Shown piece after piece: positions 1 through 7,154 of a stretch of DNA of 42,302 nucleotides. The DNA is from Trichloromonas sp034002365. GTDB lineage: Bacteria; Desulfobacterota; Desulfuromonadia; Desulfuromonadales; Trichloromonadaceae. Below the pieces are notes generated by a model. The model was not told the origin of the DNA. It saw only the letters and a list, made by a program, of their open reading frames with translations, and did not search any database. A program made the position numbers and the translations under genes. The DNA is taken from NCBI GenBank assembly GCA_034002365.1, contig JAVFAR010000010.1, forward strand, positions 1 through 42,302, given 5' to 3'. Numbering within the stretch: the stretch's first letter is position 1; each line of letters opens with the position of its first letter.

Positions 1-327
1 GATGCGCGCAAGGAGCGGTTCGACTTCGCAGTCGGCTTCTTCGAAAGCTTTTTGCGAAATGCCGAGGGCGTTTTTCAGATCAACTTTTTTCCGGTAGCCG
101 GCTTTGTAGAGATCAAGAATATGCGGGGTATTCGCGACCAGCCGCAGATACCAGTAGACCTCCAGCGCCCGAAACTGCGGCGGGCGCAGGAAGCGCAAGT
201 TTCCGCCCGAGTCGTCGGCGGTCTGGAATCGCAGAATCTCGCCGATGGCCGGGAATTTCCCGCAGGGATAACCGGCTTCGCGCCAGAGCCGGACTTTTTC
301 GGCGAGCAATTGGTAAAGGGGGGTCAT
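1..327 (-). CDS. N-terminal part of an unrecognised protein (possibly type III restriction/DEAD-box helicase family), cut by the window edge
   Basis: An uninterrupted minus-strand frame of 109 codons begins with ATG at 325-327 and runs off the left edge. The product begins MTPLYQLLAEKVRLWREAGY and contains a segment reading LRFLRPPQFRALEVYWYLRL followed by NTPHILDLY. It is soluble, with no signal peptide or membrane segment. The RPPQFRALEVYWYLRLV.NTPHI stretch resembles what I remember of the N-terminus of Res/DEAD-box helicase subunits carried by accessory islands. No helicase motif lies inside the window, so this is a weak family call. It lies downstream of the toxin-antitoxin pair on the same strand, but a terminator-like hairpin separates them. 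Confidence 0.6.
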   Translation of the reverse strand, partial: MTPLYQLLAEKVRLWREAGYPCGKFPAIGEILRFQTADDSGGNLRFLRPPQFRALEVYWYLRLVANTPHILDLYKAGYRKKVDLKNALGISQKAFEEADCEVEPLLARI

Positions 328-375
328 GTGTGATCCGTAAGCCGGGGGGCGGTTACCATGGGGGGCAAGCAAATA

Positions 376-409
376 AACCGCCCATCCAGCCAGGGCCGGA
401 CGGGCGGTT
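376..409 (-). terminator. Hairpin terminator after the toxin-antitoxin pair
   Basis: AACCGCCC (376-383) pairs with GGGCGGTT (402-409). Three further inner pairs follow one mismatch. Read on the minus strand the stem is followed by a T-rich stretch (TTTATTTGCTT), as expected for Rho-independent termination of the toxin-antitoxin transcript. Confidence 0.6.
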
Positions 410-427
410 GTGTCGATTCGGCCCGTT

Positions 428-718
428 TCATTCCGTGCGCTGGCGGGCCGTTTTGTAGATTTCATCGTCGCGGCGCGGACCCACGGCGAGAATCAGCGCC
501 TCGACGATGCCGGCGTTCACGCGGTAGACGATGCGCACATCGCCGCAGCGGATACGGCGGCAACCGGCCAGTTCGCCGGACAGGGGCTTGCCGGTTTTAT
601 CCGGTTCGCCGTCGCGGATGCGCTGCTCGATGGCCTTCAGCACGGCGACCGCCCGGTAGCGGCCCAGGGACTCCAGGTCTTGCGTCACTTCGTGGTGATA
701 AATCACCCGCCAGCTCAT
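428..718 (-). CDS. RelE/ParE-superfamily toxin of a type II toxin-antitoxin pair
   Basis: This 96-residue basic protein begins MSWRVIYHHEVTQDLESLGR and has the compact RelE-like layout. An N-terminal strand is followed by two helices, then the strand segment CRRIRCGDVRIVYRV and a closing strand around ALILAVGPRRDDEIYKTA. Family members are ribosome-dependent or free mRNA endonucleases (RelE) or gyrase inhibitors (ParE). The R..GDVRIVYRV pattern favours RelE, but the target cannot be read from sequence. The start is the ATG at 716-718, which overlaps the antitoxin stop codon (ATGA). This gives the translational coupling usual for such pairs. A longer upstream reading in the same frame has no support. 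Confidence 0.85.
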   Translation of the reverse strand: MSWRVIYHHEVTQDLESLGRYRAVAVLKAIEQRIRDGEPDKTGKPLSGELAGCRRIRCGDVRIVYRVNAGIVEALILAVGPRRDDEIYKTARQRTE

Positions 719-1011
719 GCGTCGTTTTCGGCGGCGAAACGCTTGAGCATCTCCTCGTGGCTCAGGGCCTTTGTCCGGTCGAAGCCGGCCAGCCGTTCGC
801 GGGCCGCGAGTTCGATGCGCAGATCGTCCAGTTCGTCCATCAGCGCTTCGTAAACGCCGACCGGCATCATCACGGCGGCCGGGGCATTGTTGCGCATGAC
901 CACGTATTTTTCCTGCCTGCCGTCGCACAGCCGGTCGAAAATGGTTTTTGCCGAACGTGACACTTCGGTTACCGAAACCGCCTGATCCGATCGTTCGAGC
1001 AACGCTCCCAT
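715..1011 (-). CDS. Phd/YefM-type antitoxin
   Basis: This 98-residue protein begins MGALLERSDQAVSVTEVSRS. The N-terminal segment SVTEVSRSAKTIFDRL and the following EKYVVMRNNAPAAVMMPVGVYEAL match the DNA-binding fold of Phd/YefM antitoxins. The acidic, helical C-terminus (DELDDLRIELAARER to the end) would wrap the toxin. I chose the ATG at 1009-1011 because AGGAGG lies 4 bases upstream. A TTG 10 codons earlier falls inside the palindromic operator. The gene overlaps the toxin start by 4 bases. The antitoxin neutralises the RelE-like toxin encoded next to it and probably represses its own promoter. Confidence 0.88.
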   Translation of the reverse strand: MGALLERSDQAVSVTEVSRSAKTIFDRLCDGRQEKYVVMRNNAPAAVMMPVGVYEALMDELDDLRIELAARERLAGFDRTKALSHEEMLKRFAAENDA

Positions 1012-1020
1012 GGGGCCTCC

Positions 1021-1049
1021 TGTCAGATTATTGTCTGACAATTATCTGA
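1021..1049 (-). promoter_or_regulatory. Palindromic operator upstream of the antitoxin gene
   Basis: TGTCAGA (1021-1027) and TCTGACA (1034-1040) are a perfect inverted repeat with a 6-bp spacer. A further TCTGA half-site lies at 1045-1049. It ends just before the antitoxin Shine-Dalgarno sequence, the usual place for autorepression by Phd/RelB-type antitoxin-toxin complexes. Binding is inferred. Confidence 0.6.
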
Positions 1050-1090
1050 TTATTCGCGGCGTCAGGCAAGGTGGAAATCGCTCCGACAAC

Positions 1091-1315
1091 TTACGCCTTC
1101 GGGCCACCGTTCATCATCATGGCGAACTGGAGCAGCTGCTGCAAATCCATGCCGCTTTCCTTGAGGATGCCGAGGAAGACGGGGAAGAGCTGGCTGAGAA
1201 AGGCAGGGTCCTTGACCGCGTCGCCGGCGAGGGGGGAGAGGGTTTCGAGCATGAAAGCTTTTTTCTGCTCGGGGTCGAGGGCGAGGACGGCGCTTTTGAG
1301 TTCTTCGACGGTCAT
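1091..1315 (-). CDS. Small conserved-looking helical protein of unknown function
   Basis: This 74-residue protein begins MTVEELKSAVLALDPEQKKA and ends FAMMMNGGPKA. It is predicted to be entirely alpha-helical, acidic at the N-terminus and more hydrophobic later (FLSQLFPVFLGILKESG). There is no signal peptide. CGGAG lies 5-6 bases before the ATG at 1313-1315, and codon use looks normal for the region, so I consider it a real gene. It lies downstream of lon on the same strand, with a repeat-rich gap of about 115 bp between them. The function is not recognised. Alternating polar and apolar helices suggest a protein-protein interaction module. Confidence 0.65.
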   Translation of the reverse strand: MTVEELKSAVLALDPEQKKAFMLETLSPLAGDAVKDPAFLSQLFPVFLGILKESGMDLQQLLQFAMMMNGGPKA

Positions 1316-1332
1316 TGGGACTCCGAAAATCA

Positions 1333-1433
1333 GTGATGGGTGATGGGTGATGGGTTCACCCCCCCTCGATCCCCCCTTGTCAGGGGGGAGGTCGTGGTGG
1401 CCCCTCCCCTGACAAGGGGAGGCGGGGGAGGGG
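1333..1433. repeat. Heptad tandem repeat plus GC-rich inverted repeat
   Basis: Three tandem copies of GTGATGG-type heptamers occupy about 1333-1354. They are followed by CCCCTTGTCAGGGG (1373-1386), whose exact inverted copy CCCCTGACAAGGGG lies at 1406-1419. The flanking GGAGG and CCTCC extend the stem with a small bulge. This looks like a mobile intergenic repeat and may also terminate lon transcription. Confidence 0.6.
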
Positions 1434-3848
1434 TTAAGATGCCAGGGCGACGCGAAAGACGTCGGTGTACTCGGCGGCGAAATGGACTTCGAGCCCCTGG
1501 CGCAGATAGTCGGGGAGTTCCTCGAAGTCCTTGCGGTTGCCTTCGGGGAAGATCAGGGTCGTGAGGCCGGCGCGGCGGGCGGCGATGGTCTTTTCCTTGA
1601 CCCCGCCGATGGGCAGCACCCGGCCGGTTAGGGTCAGTTCGCCGGTCATGCCGAGGCGTTTTCGCACCGGCTTGCCGGTAATCATTGAGAGCAGGGCGGT
1701 GGTCATGGTGACGCCGGCGGAGGGGCCGTCCTTGGGGGTGGCGCCGGCCGGGACGTGGAGATGGACGAAGTGGGTGTCGAAATAGTCCTCGGCGGTGCCG
1801 TACTCCTTGAGATGGGCCATGACATAGGAATAGGCGATCTCCGAACTTTCGACCATGACCTTGCCGAGCTGTCCGGTCTGCTTGAAGCCTTTGCCCTTGC
1901 TCGGCATGGCCGTCGCCTCGATCTGCAGGGTCGCGCCGCCCATGCTGGTCCAGGCCAGGCCGGTGACGACGCCGGGCACGTTCTCGAAGACCTCGTCGGC
2001 GACAAAGACCGGCTTGCCGAGGTAGGTTTCGACCTCCTTTTTGCCGATGACAATGTCCTCGCTCCGGCCGCCGGCGAACTCCATCGCCGCCTTGCGCATG
2101 ATCTTCTTGATGCGGTTCTCCAGGCTGCGCACTCCGGCTTCGCGGGCGTAGCCGTCGATGATGGCCACCAGCGCTTCCTTGCGGATGCTCACCTGGCCTT
2201 TCTGGAGCCCGTGGTTTTTCAACGCCTTGGGGATGAGGTAGCGCTTGGCGATCTCGATCTTCTCCTCCAGGATATAGCCGGACAGGCGGATCAGCTCCAT
2301 GCGGTCGAGCAGGGGCGCCGGGATGGTGTCGAGCTGGTTGGCGGTGGCGACGAAGAGAACGTTGGAGAGGTCGAAGGGGACATCCAGATAGTGGTCGCGG
2401 AAGCTGCCGTTCTGCTCGGGGTCGAGCACCTCCAGCAGGGCCGAGGCCGGGTCCCCCTGATAGCTGGCGCCGATCTTGTCGATTTCGTCGAGCATCAGCA
2501 CGGGGTTGGCGGTGCCGGCGCTCTTCATCGCCTGGATGAATTTCCCCGGCATGGCGCCGATGTAGGTGCGCCGGTGCCCCTTGATTTCCGCCTCGTCGCG
2601 CATGCCGCCCAGGGAGAAGCGGTAGAACTCCCGCCCGAGGGCGTCGGCGATGCTCTTGCCGACGGAGGTCTTGCCGACGCCGGGGGGGCCGACCAGGCAG
2701 AGGATCGAGCCGGAGATGTCGCCTTTGAGCTTGCCGACGGCGATGAATTCGAGGATGCGCTCCTTGACGTCGTCGAGGCCGTAATGGTCGCGGTCGAGTA
2801 TTTTACGCGCCCGGTCGAGCTTGTAGCTGTCCTTGCTGAACTTGCCCCAGGGGAGGATGGTCAGCCAGTCGAGATAGTTGCGCGAGACGTTGTATTCCGG
2901 CGACGACGGCTCGATCAGTTGCAGCTTCTCCAGTTCGGCGTCCACCGCCTTCCGCGCTTCGGGGTTGAGCTTGAGCCCTTCCAGCCGCTGCTGAAACTTT
3001 TCGATTTCGGTGGTCTTGCCTTCCTTCTCCAGCCCCAGTTCCTTCTTGATCTCCTTGAGCTGGGCCTTGAGGAAGAACTCCCGCTGCTGGGCCGAAACCT
3101 TCTCCTCGATCTGCTTGGTGATCTTGGTCTGCAGGCGGGAAACCTCCAGCTCTTTTTTCAACGCCACCAGCACCCGGTCGATGCGGCGGCGCACGTCGAA
3201 GGTTTCGAGAATGGCCTGCAGCTCCTGGCCGTCGGCACTGGTCAGGTTGGCGGCGAAATCGGCCAGCCGCCCGGGATCGTTCATGCTCGAACGGTTGAGA
3301 AAGAGCTTGACCTCCTCCGAGTAAAGGGGATTGATCTGCACCAGCTCCTTGAGAGTGGCGATGATCGCCATGGAATAGGCCTTGAGCTCGGGATTGACCG
3401 AAAGCTCGGCGCCGTAGTGATACTTGGCCCGGGCGAAGAGGCCTTCGGTGGTTTCCGTCAATTCCTCGATGGAGAAGCGTTCCAGGCAGTTGATGAGAAA
3501 ATGGACGTTTTCGTCGTCGGCATGGATGACCTTGACGATCTTGCCGGCCACGCCGATTTTGTGCAGGTTCTCCGGCGAGTCCTCGCGCTCCAGGTCGCGC
3601 ACCATGACCAGTCCCAGAGCCTGGGAGGGGCTCTCCAGGGCTTTCTTCACCGCATTCACCTGATGGGGGCCGGTGGCCGCCATGGGGATCAGCAGGCTGG
3701 GGAAGGCCGGACGCGGCCGCAGGGGAAGAATCGGCAGGCCCGCCGGGAGAATGTCGGCGGCGAGCACCAGTTCGGAAGCTTGGGGGGCCGGCTCCGGGGT
3801 TTCGGGATTGACTTCGGTTTCGATCGGTTCGTCTTTATCTGTGGCCAT
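1434..3848 (-). CDS. lon: ATP-dependent protease Lon (LonA type)
   Basis: This 804-residue cytoplasmic AAA+ serine protease degrades misfolded and regulatory proteins. Visible parts are the N-terminal substrate-binding domain (ILPLRPRPAFPSLLIP near residue 40) and a coiled-coil linker. The AAA+ module has Walker A GPPGVGKT at about 387-394 and Walker B LMLDEID at about 451-457. The C-terminal protease domain carries the catalytic Ser in KDGPSAG (about 710) and Lys in GGVKEK (about 753). The length is normal for LonA. I chose the ATG at 3846-3848 (MATDKDEP), which has AAGGAG upstream. A TTG 22 codons earlier lies in the -35 box of the promoter. A negatively charged, proline-rich stretch of about 30 residues precedes the conserved domain. 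Confidence 0.98.
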   Translation of the reverse strand: MATDKDEPIETEVNPETPEPAPQASELVLAADILPAGLPILPLRPRPAFPSLLIPMAATGPHQVNAVKKALESPSQALGLVMVRDLEREDSPENLHKIGVAGKIVKVIHADDENVHFLINCLERFSIEELTETTEGLFARAKYHYGAELSVNPELKAYSMAIIATLKELVQINPLYSEEVKLFLNRSSMNDPGRLADFAANLTSADGQELQAILETFDVRRRIDRVLVALKKELEVSRLQTKITKQIEEKVSAQQREFFLKAQLKEIKKELGLEKEGKTTEIEKFQQRLEGLKLNPEARKAVDAELEKLQLIEPSSPEYNVSRNYLDWLTILPWGKFSKDSYKLDRARKILDRDHYGLDDVKERILEFIAVGKLKGDISGSILCLVGPPGVGKTSVGKSIADALGREFYRFSLGGMRDEAEIKGHRRTYIGAMPGKFIQAMKSAGTANPVLMLDEIDKIGASYQGDPASALLEVLDPEQNGSFRDHYLDVPFDLSNVLFVATANQLDTIPAPLLDRMELIRLSGYILEEKIEIAKRYLIPKALKNHGLQKGQVSIRKEALVAIIDGYAREAGVRSLENRIKKIMRKAAMEFAGGRSEDIVIGKKEVETYLGKPVFVADEVFENVPGVVTGLAWTSMGGATLQIEATAMPSKGKGFKQTGQLGKVMVESSEIAYSYVMAHLKEYGTAEDYFDTHFVHLHVPAGATPKDGPSAGVTMTTALLSMITGKPVRKRLGMTGELTLTGRVLPIGGVKEKTIAARRAGLTTLIFPEGNRKDFEELPDYLRQGLEVHFAAEYTDVFRVALAS

Positions 3849-3885
3849 GGATAAGTCCGCTCCTTGATTTTCCAGTGTCCGCCGC

Positions 3886-3914
3886 AAGCTAATCATTCCG
3901 GCAGGGTTTGTCAA
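3886..3914 (-). promoter_or_regulatory. Promoter of lon
   Basis: On the minus strand TTGACA (3914-3909) is followed by a 17-bp spacer and TAGCTT (3891-3886), a sigma-70-type promoter. The lon start lies about 38 bp downstream of the -10 box. Confidence 0.6.
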
Positions 3915-3941
3915 CCGGGCGGTGCCGGATAGGGGAGCGGT

Positions 3942-5201
3942 TCAGAAGTTGGCGAGGCGTTCGAGAAGCTCTTTGCGCCCCGAGACGTCGAGCTTTTCGT
4001 AGATCCGTTTCATGTAGGTTTTGACCGAGGATTCGGAAATGGCCAGCTTTTCAGCCGTTTGCCGGTAGGTCTGGCCGGAGAGAGCGTGGGACAGAACCAG
4101 GTATTCCCGTTCGGAAAGGAGCAGGCGGATGTTGCACGGCATTTGCGCGACAGCTGCCGGTATTAATTCGTCGTCGGGAAGTGGTGGATTCTCCTGTTTG
4201 TCCTCTGTGCTGTCCGGCCGGGCCGACGATCGGGTGGCGAGGAAAAGGATGAGAAGGGAAGAGTAAAGGACCAGATTGCCGGCTGTGGTTACGCCCCGGG
4301 GGACGGTATCCAGATGCCGCCCGAGGAGACCTCCCGCGAAGAGCCCCAGACAGAGGAAGGCGTTGCCGAGGGCAAAGGCCCGCGCGGGGAGTTCCCGGCG
4401 GAGCAGAAAGGCCAGCAGAAAGAGATCGACGAAACCGGCACCCGTCTGCATGGCGTACATGCCGGCGTTCACGGCCGGTCCCCACTGCAGCAGCAGGAAA
4501 GCCAGCATGGCGAAGAAAAATCCGCAGAGCAAAGGGGATTCCAGCCGGGTTCGGACCAGCCGGGCGGCGACTCCGACGGCGGCTATGTAAAAGATCAGTT
4601 CCAGGCCGGGAAAGACGGCATGCTGCTGGTAGGCGGGAAAGAGATGTCCGTACATCAAGCCGCCGGACAAATGATAGATGAGAATAAGGGGCAGGTAGCG
4701 CCAGACTTCCGCCGGAAGTGCCCGAGGGGGTTGGCTGGTGTACGGTTGTAGCAGGAAAAGCAGCAAGGGCAGCGCGGCAACGAGCTGGACCCAGGGGGTG
4801 CCCGGGGCGGAGAGGGGGAGCAGCAGGGCGAGATTGCCCGCGACCAGGCCGACGGCGACTTGCCGGACGGGATTCGGGGCTCGGCCCATGGACTGGCCGG
4901 CCGCCAAAAGGAGCGGCGCCGCGCAGATGCCGAGCAGGAACAGGAACAGTGGCGCTCCGGCGGGCCAAAAGCCCGTGGCGAGGGTCAGCAGGATCACGCC
5001 CGGAACCGCCGCGGGGACCAGTCGTTGGAGAGGAATAACCGCAGGCACAAACCCGGCCAAGGCAAGGAAGAGGATGTGGGCCGGAAGAAACCAGAGGCTG
5101 GGATTACGAACTCCCAGGGCAGTGGCCAGCGGGCCGTCCATGGGCAGGGCCAAAAGCCAGAAAACGAATGCGGCGAAAGAGAGGGCGGGGAGAAGATTCA
5201 T
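3942..5201 (-). CDS. Membrane-integrated LuxR-family transcriptional regulator
   Basis: This 419-residue protein has a polytopic N-terminus with about ten hydrophobic helices between residues 1 and 325. A charged linker (SSARPDSTEDKQENPPLPDD) follows, then a C-terminal LuxR/GerE helix-turn-helix at about 355-415 (LLLSEREYLVLSHALSGQTY, then AEKLAISESSVKTYMKRIYE). There is no receiver domain. Such proteins sense through the membrane part and bind DNA while anchored. The gene is divergent from the outer-membrane/secreted protein cluster at 5.45-12 kb and about 250 bp from it, so that cluster is the obvious target. The start ATG at 5199-5201 has only a weak upstream GGAA. lon follows 93 bp later from its own promoter. 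Confidence 0.88.
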   Translation of the reverse strand: MNLLPALSFAAFVFWLLALPMDGPLATALGVRNPSLWFLPAHILFLALAGFVPAVIPLQRLVPAAVPGVILLTLATGFWPAGAPLFLFLLGICAAPLLLAAGQSMGRAPNPVRQVAVGLVAGNLALLLPLSAPGTPWVQLVAALPLLLFLLQPYTSQPPRALPAEVWRYLPLILIYHLSGGLMYGHLFPAYQQHAVFPGLELIFYIAAVGVAARLVRTRLESPLLCGFFFAMLAFLLLQWGPAVNAGMYAMQTGAGFVDLFLLAFLLRRELPARAFALGNAFLCLGLFAGGLLGRHLDTVPRGVTTAGNLVLYSSLLILFLATRSSARPDSTEDKQENPPLPDDELIPAAVAQMPCNIRLLLSEREYLVLSHALSGQTYRQTAEKLAISESSVKTYMKRIYEKLDVSGRKELLERLANF

Positions 5202-5266
5202 GAAATGTTCCGGTGGACTTTAATAATCAAAGAAGGAGAGACGTTGCGTTCGAACTTCAAAGAAAA

Positions 5267-5295
5267 ATCCTACTTTATCCGTTGTAAAAAGTCAA
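5267..5295 (-). promoter_or_regulatory. Probable promoter of the membrane LuxR gene
   Basis: On the minus strand TTGACT (5295-5290), a 17-bp spacer and TAGGAT (5272-5267) form a good sigma-70-type promoter about 66 bp before the start codon. Confidence 0.5.
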
Positions 5296-5296
5296 A

Positions 5297-5315
5297 AGTT
5301 GACAAATAGTCGACT
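5297..5315. promoter_or_regulatory. Inverted repeat in the luxR/porin divergent promoter region
   Basis: AGTTGAC (5297-5303) and GTCGACT (5309-5315) form an inverted repeat with one mismatch and a 5-bp spacer. It abuts the -35 box of the luxR-side promoter and faces the outer-membrane gene on the other side. That is a suitable position for a dimeric HTH regulator such as the neighbouring LuxR protein. Binding is inferred. Confidence 0.4.
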
Positions 5316-5452
5316 GGCATCGGCAGGCTTTCCGTTGTTAGTTTATGTGAAAATCATGCTTTTCCCGGGAGGGGCATCTCGGTCGGCGCGCCAAGCGCTC
5401 GCCCCCCCCCTCAGGAACCGTTCAATTCAACTCGATGGGAAAGGATGCGGGA

Positions 5453-7051
5453 ATGAAGTGTTTTTCGCGAGTGAGATTAATGGGATCGGTTTTTTTCGGG
5501 ATGGGACTGCTGGGTGTGCTGTTGTTGCTCGGTGGCGGGGAGGTCCGGGCCGCCGACGAATGGCGCGTCAATAATGATTTTTCCGTGACCGTCAACGACG
5601 TCAGCGGCCCGGGGGACGATCAGTCTTCGTTGACCGAGGGGGTGCGTTATCTCGAGATCTTCAATCTCAACGGCCGGGGGAATATGGGGGAGTATCAGTA
5701 CTCCTTCAACCTCGGCGCCAAGATGACCGACGATCCGCGTAATGATTCGGAGAAATTCTCCCTGACCAACCTCAGCGGGCGCTTGAGCAACAATATTCAC
5801 ACCATCACCGCAGGAGATACCTTCGAGTCATTTTCCCAGTACTCTCTGAACACGGCGGTCAAGGGCATTTCTTATCGCTATGCCGACAGCGCCAACCTGC
5901 TTCCCGACGTGACCCTGGTCTACGGCGTCGCCTACTCGCGCTGGGACAACTTCTGGGGCGTCGATGCCATCGAGCGGCAGGTCATGGGGATGCGTGTCCG
6001 CCAGCAACTCACCCCCGATCTCTGGATCGCCTTCAATGCCGCTCACGCCCTGGATCATGTCCGGGTCGACGGATCGTCCCTCTATCAGGGCACCACCTAC
6101 AGTCTCGACTGGGAATATCTGCCGATTCCCGGCTTGACCATCCGCGGCGAATCGGCCCTGGCCGACACCCGGGAAGAGCCGGACGGCGCCCGCACTCTGG
6201 ATAACGACGGCTACGCCCACAAGATCGAGGCCATCGGCGACGGTGGCCCAAGCCGGGTCAGCCTCGAATATGAGCGGGTCTCCCCCGAGTTTTTGACCCT
6301 GCTCGGGTCGGCCACTCCGGATAGGGAGAAGTTCAAGGCCAAGTGGCGCTACAAATACAGCAAAACGATCTCCTACAATTTCGGCTATCTTTGGTACAGG
6401 GACAATCTCGATGGCCAGAAGGCCGAGCGCACCGATCATTACAAGCCCGAGGTGGGCATGACCGTCAAGCGGCTTTTCGATCGTTCCTATTCGGTCGCCG
6501 ACCTTTCCTACAAATATGACCGGGCCTACAACGACGATCGCAGCACGAAAAATCATTTCGTCAATCTGGGCTATCAGGATCGCTTCGGCATCTTCGACAG
6601 CGCCAGCAACTTCGGCGTCACCTACTACGATACCAGCGGCAATCAGCGCGACGAGGAATTCATCTACAACACCAGTCTGAGTACCCGCCATACGGTCGGC
6701 GAACTGGTATTCAAACCGGCGATTTACGCCGGGGGCTGGACCCTGGACAATGAACTGGAGGACACTCATGACCAGATCTGGGAATACTCCCTGGGCCTGG
6801 GGTTGGATATCCCTTCCGCCAAGATCACCAGTAACCTCAAGGTCGGGCAGAACTGGCTGAACAAGCAGGAAGGAACGGACACCCGCAAGAACTATGCGCG
6901 TCTGAACGTTTATTACCGCCCCGATCTGTTGGCCGGCCTGAAGTCGAGCATGCTCTACATGAGGGCGTTTCTCAACGACTTCGACTACACCACCCGGGAG
7001 CGGGATTTCCGGGAAAACAGCGTGACCGCGGGCATTTCGGTCCAGTTCTAG
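5453..7051 (+). CDS. Predicted outer-membrane beta-barrel protein of unknown family
   Basis: This 532-residue protein has a signal peptide (MKCFSRVRLMGSVFFGMGLL, then a Leu-rich core and VRA-AD cleavage). Many alternating amphipathic strands follow, rich in Tyr, Asn and Asp, such as YSFNLGAKM, ISYRYADS and ISYNFGYLWYRD. It ends in VTAGISVQF, with the terminal Phe expected for BAM-dependent barrels. I count roughly 20 or more candidate strands, porin-sized. I chose the ATG at 5453 because AGGA lies 8 bases upstream and it opens the signal peptide directly; the ATG at 5435 would add six polar residues. It is the first gene of the envelope cluster opposite the membrane LuxR regulator. Substrate unknown. 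There are no haem motifs. Confidence 0.85.
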   Translation: MKCFSRVRLMGSVFFGMGLLGVLLLLGGGEVRAADEWRVNNDFSVTVNDVSGPGDDQSSLTEGVRYLEIFNLNGRGNMGEYQYSFNLGAKMTDDPRNDSEKFSLTNLSGRLSNNIHTITAGDTFESFSQYSLNTAVKGISYRYADSANLLPDVTLVYGVAYSRWDNFWGVDAIERQVMGMRVRQQLTPDLWIAFNAAHALDHVRVDGSSLYQGTTYSLDWEYLPIPGLTIRGESALADTREEPDGARTLDNDGYAHKIEAIGDGGPSRVSLEYERVSPEFLTLLGSATPDREKFKAKWRYKYSKTISYNFGYLWYRDNLDGQKAERTDHYKPEVGMTVKRLFDRSYSVADLSYKYDRAYNDDRSTKNHFVNLGYQDRFGIFDSASNFGVTYYDTSGNQRDEEFIYNTSLSTRHTVGELVFKPAIYAGGWTLDNELEDTHDQIWEYSLGLGLDIPSAKITSNLKVGQNWLNKQEGTDTRKNYARLNVYYRPDLLAGLKSSMLYMRAFLNDFDYTTRERDFRENSVTAGISVQF

Positions 7052-7154
7052 GATAATTCCGTTCTTTACCCGCGGCCTGGTTTCGTGTTTTAAGTGGTTG
7101 TCTGTGCGAAATCCATTAATAACGGTCTATTGAAAGACCTTGGGAGATGAATTT

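Noticed and set aside
1755..3854. A 699-codon open frame antisense to lon
   Set aside because: It mirrors lon codon structure, has composition typical of GC-rich antisense shadows and lacks a ribosome site; lon itself is unambiguous.
5402..5410. Run of nine C before the outer-membrane gene as a phase-variation tract
   Set aside because: It lies outside any reading frame and off the promoter; similar C runs occur elsewhere in this GC-rich window.
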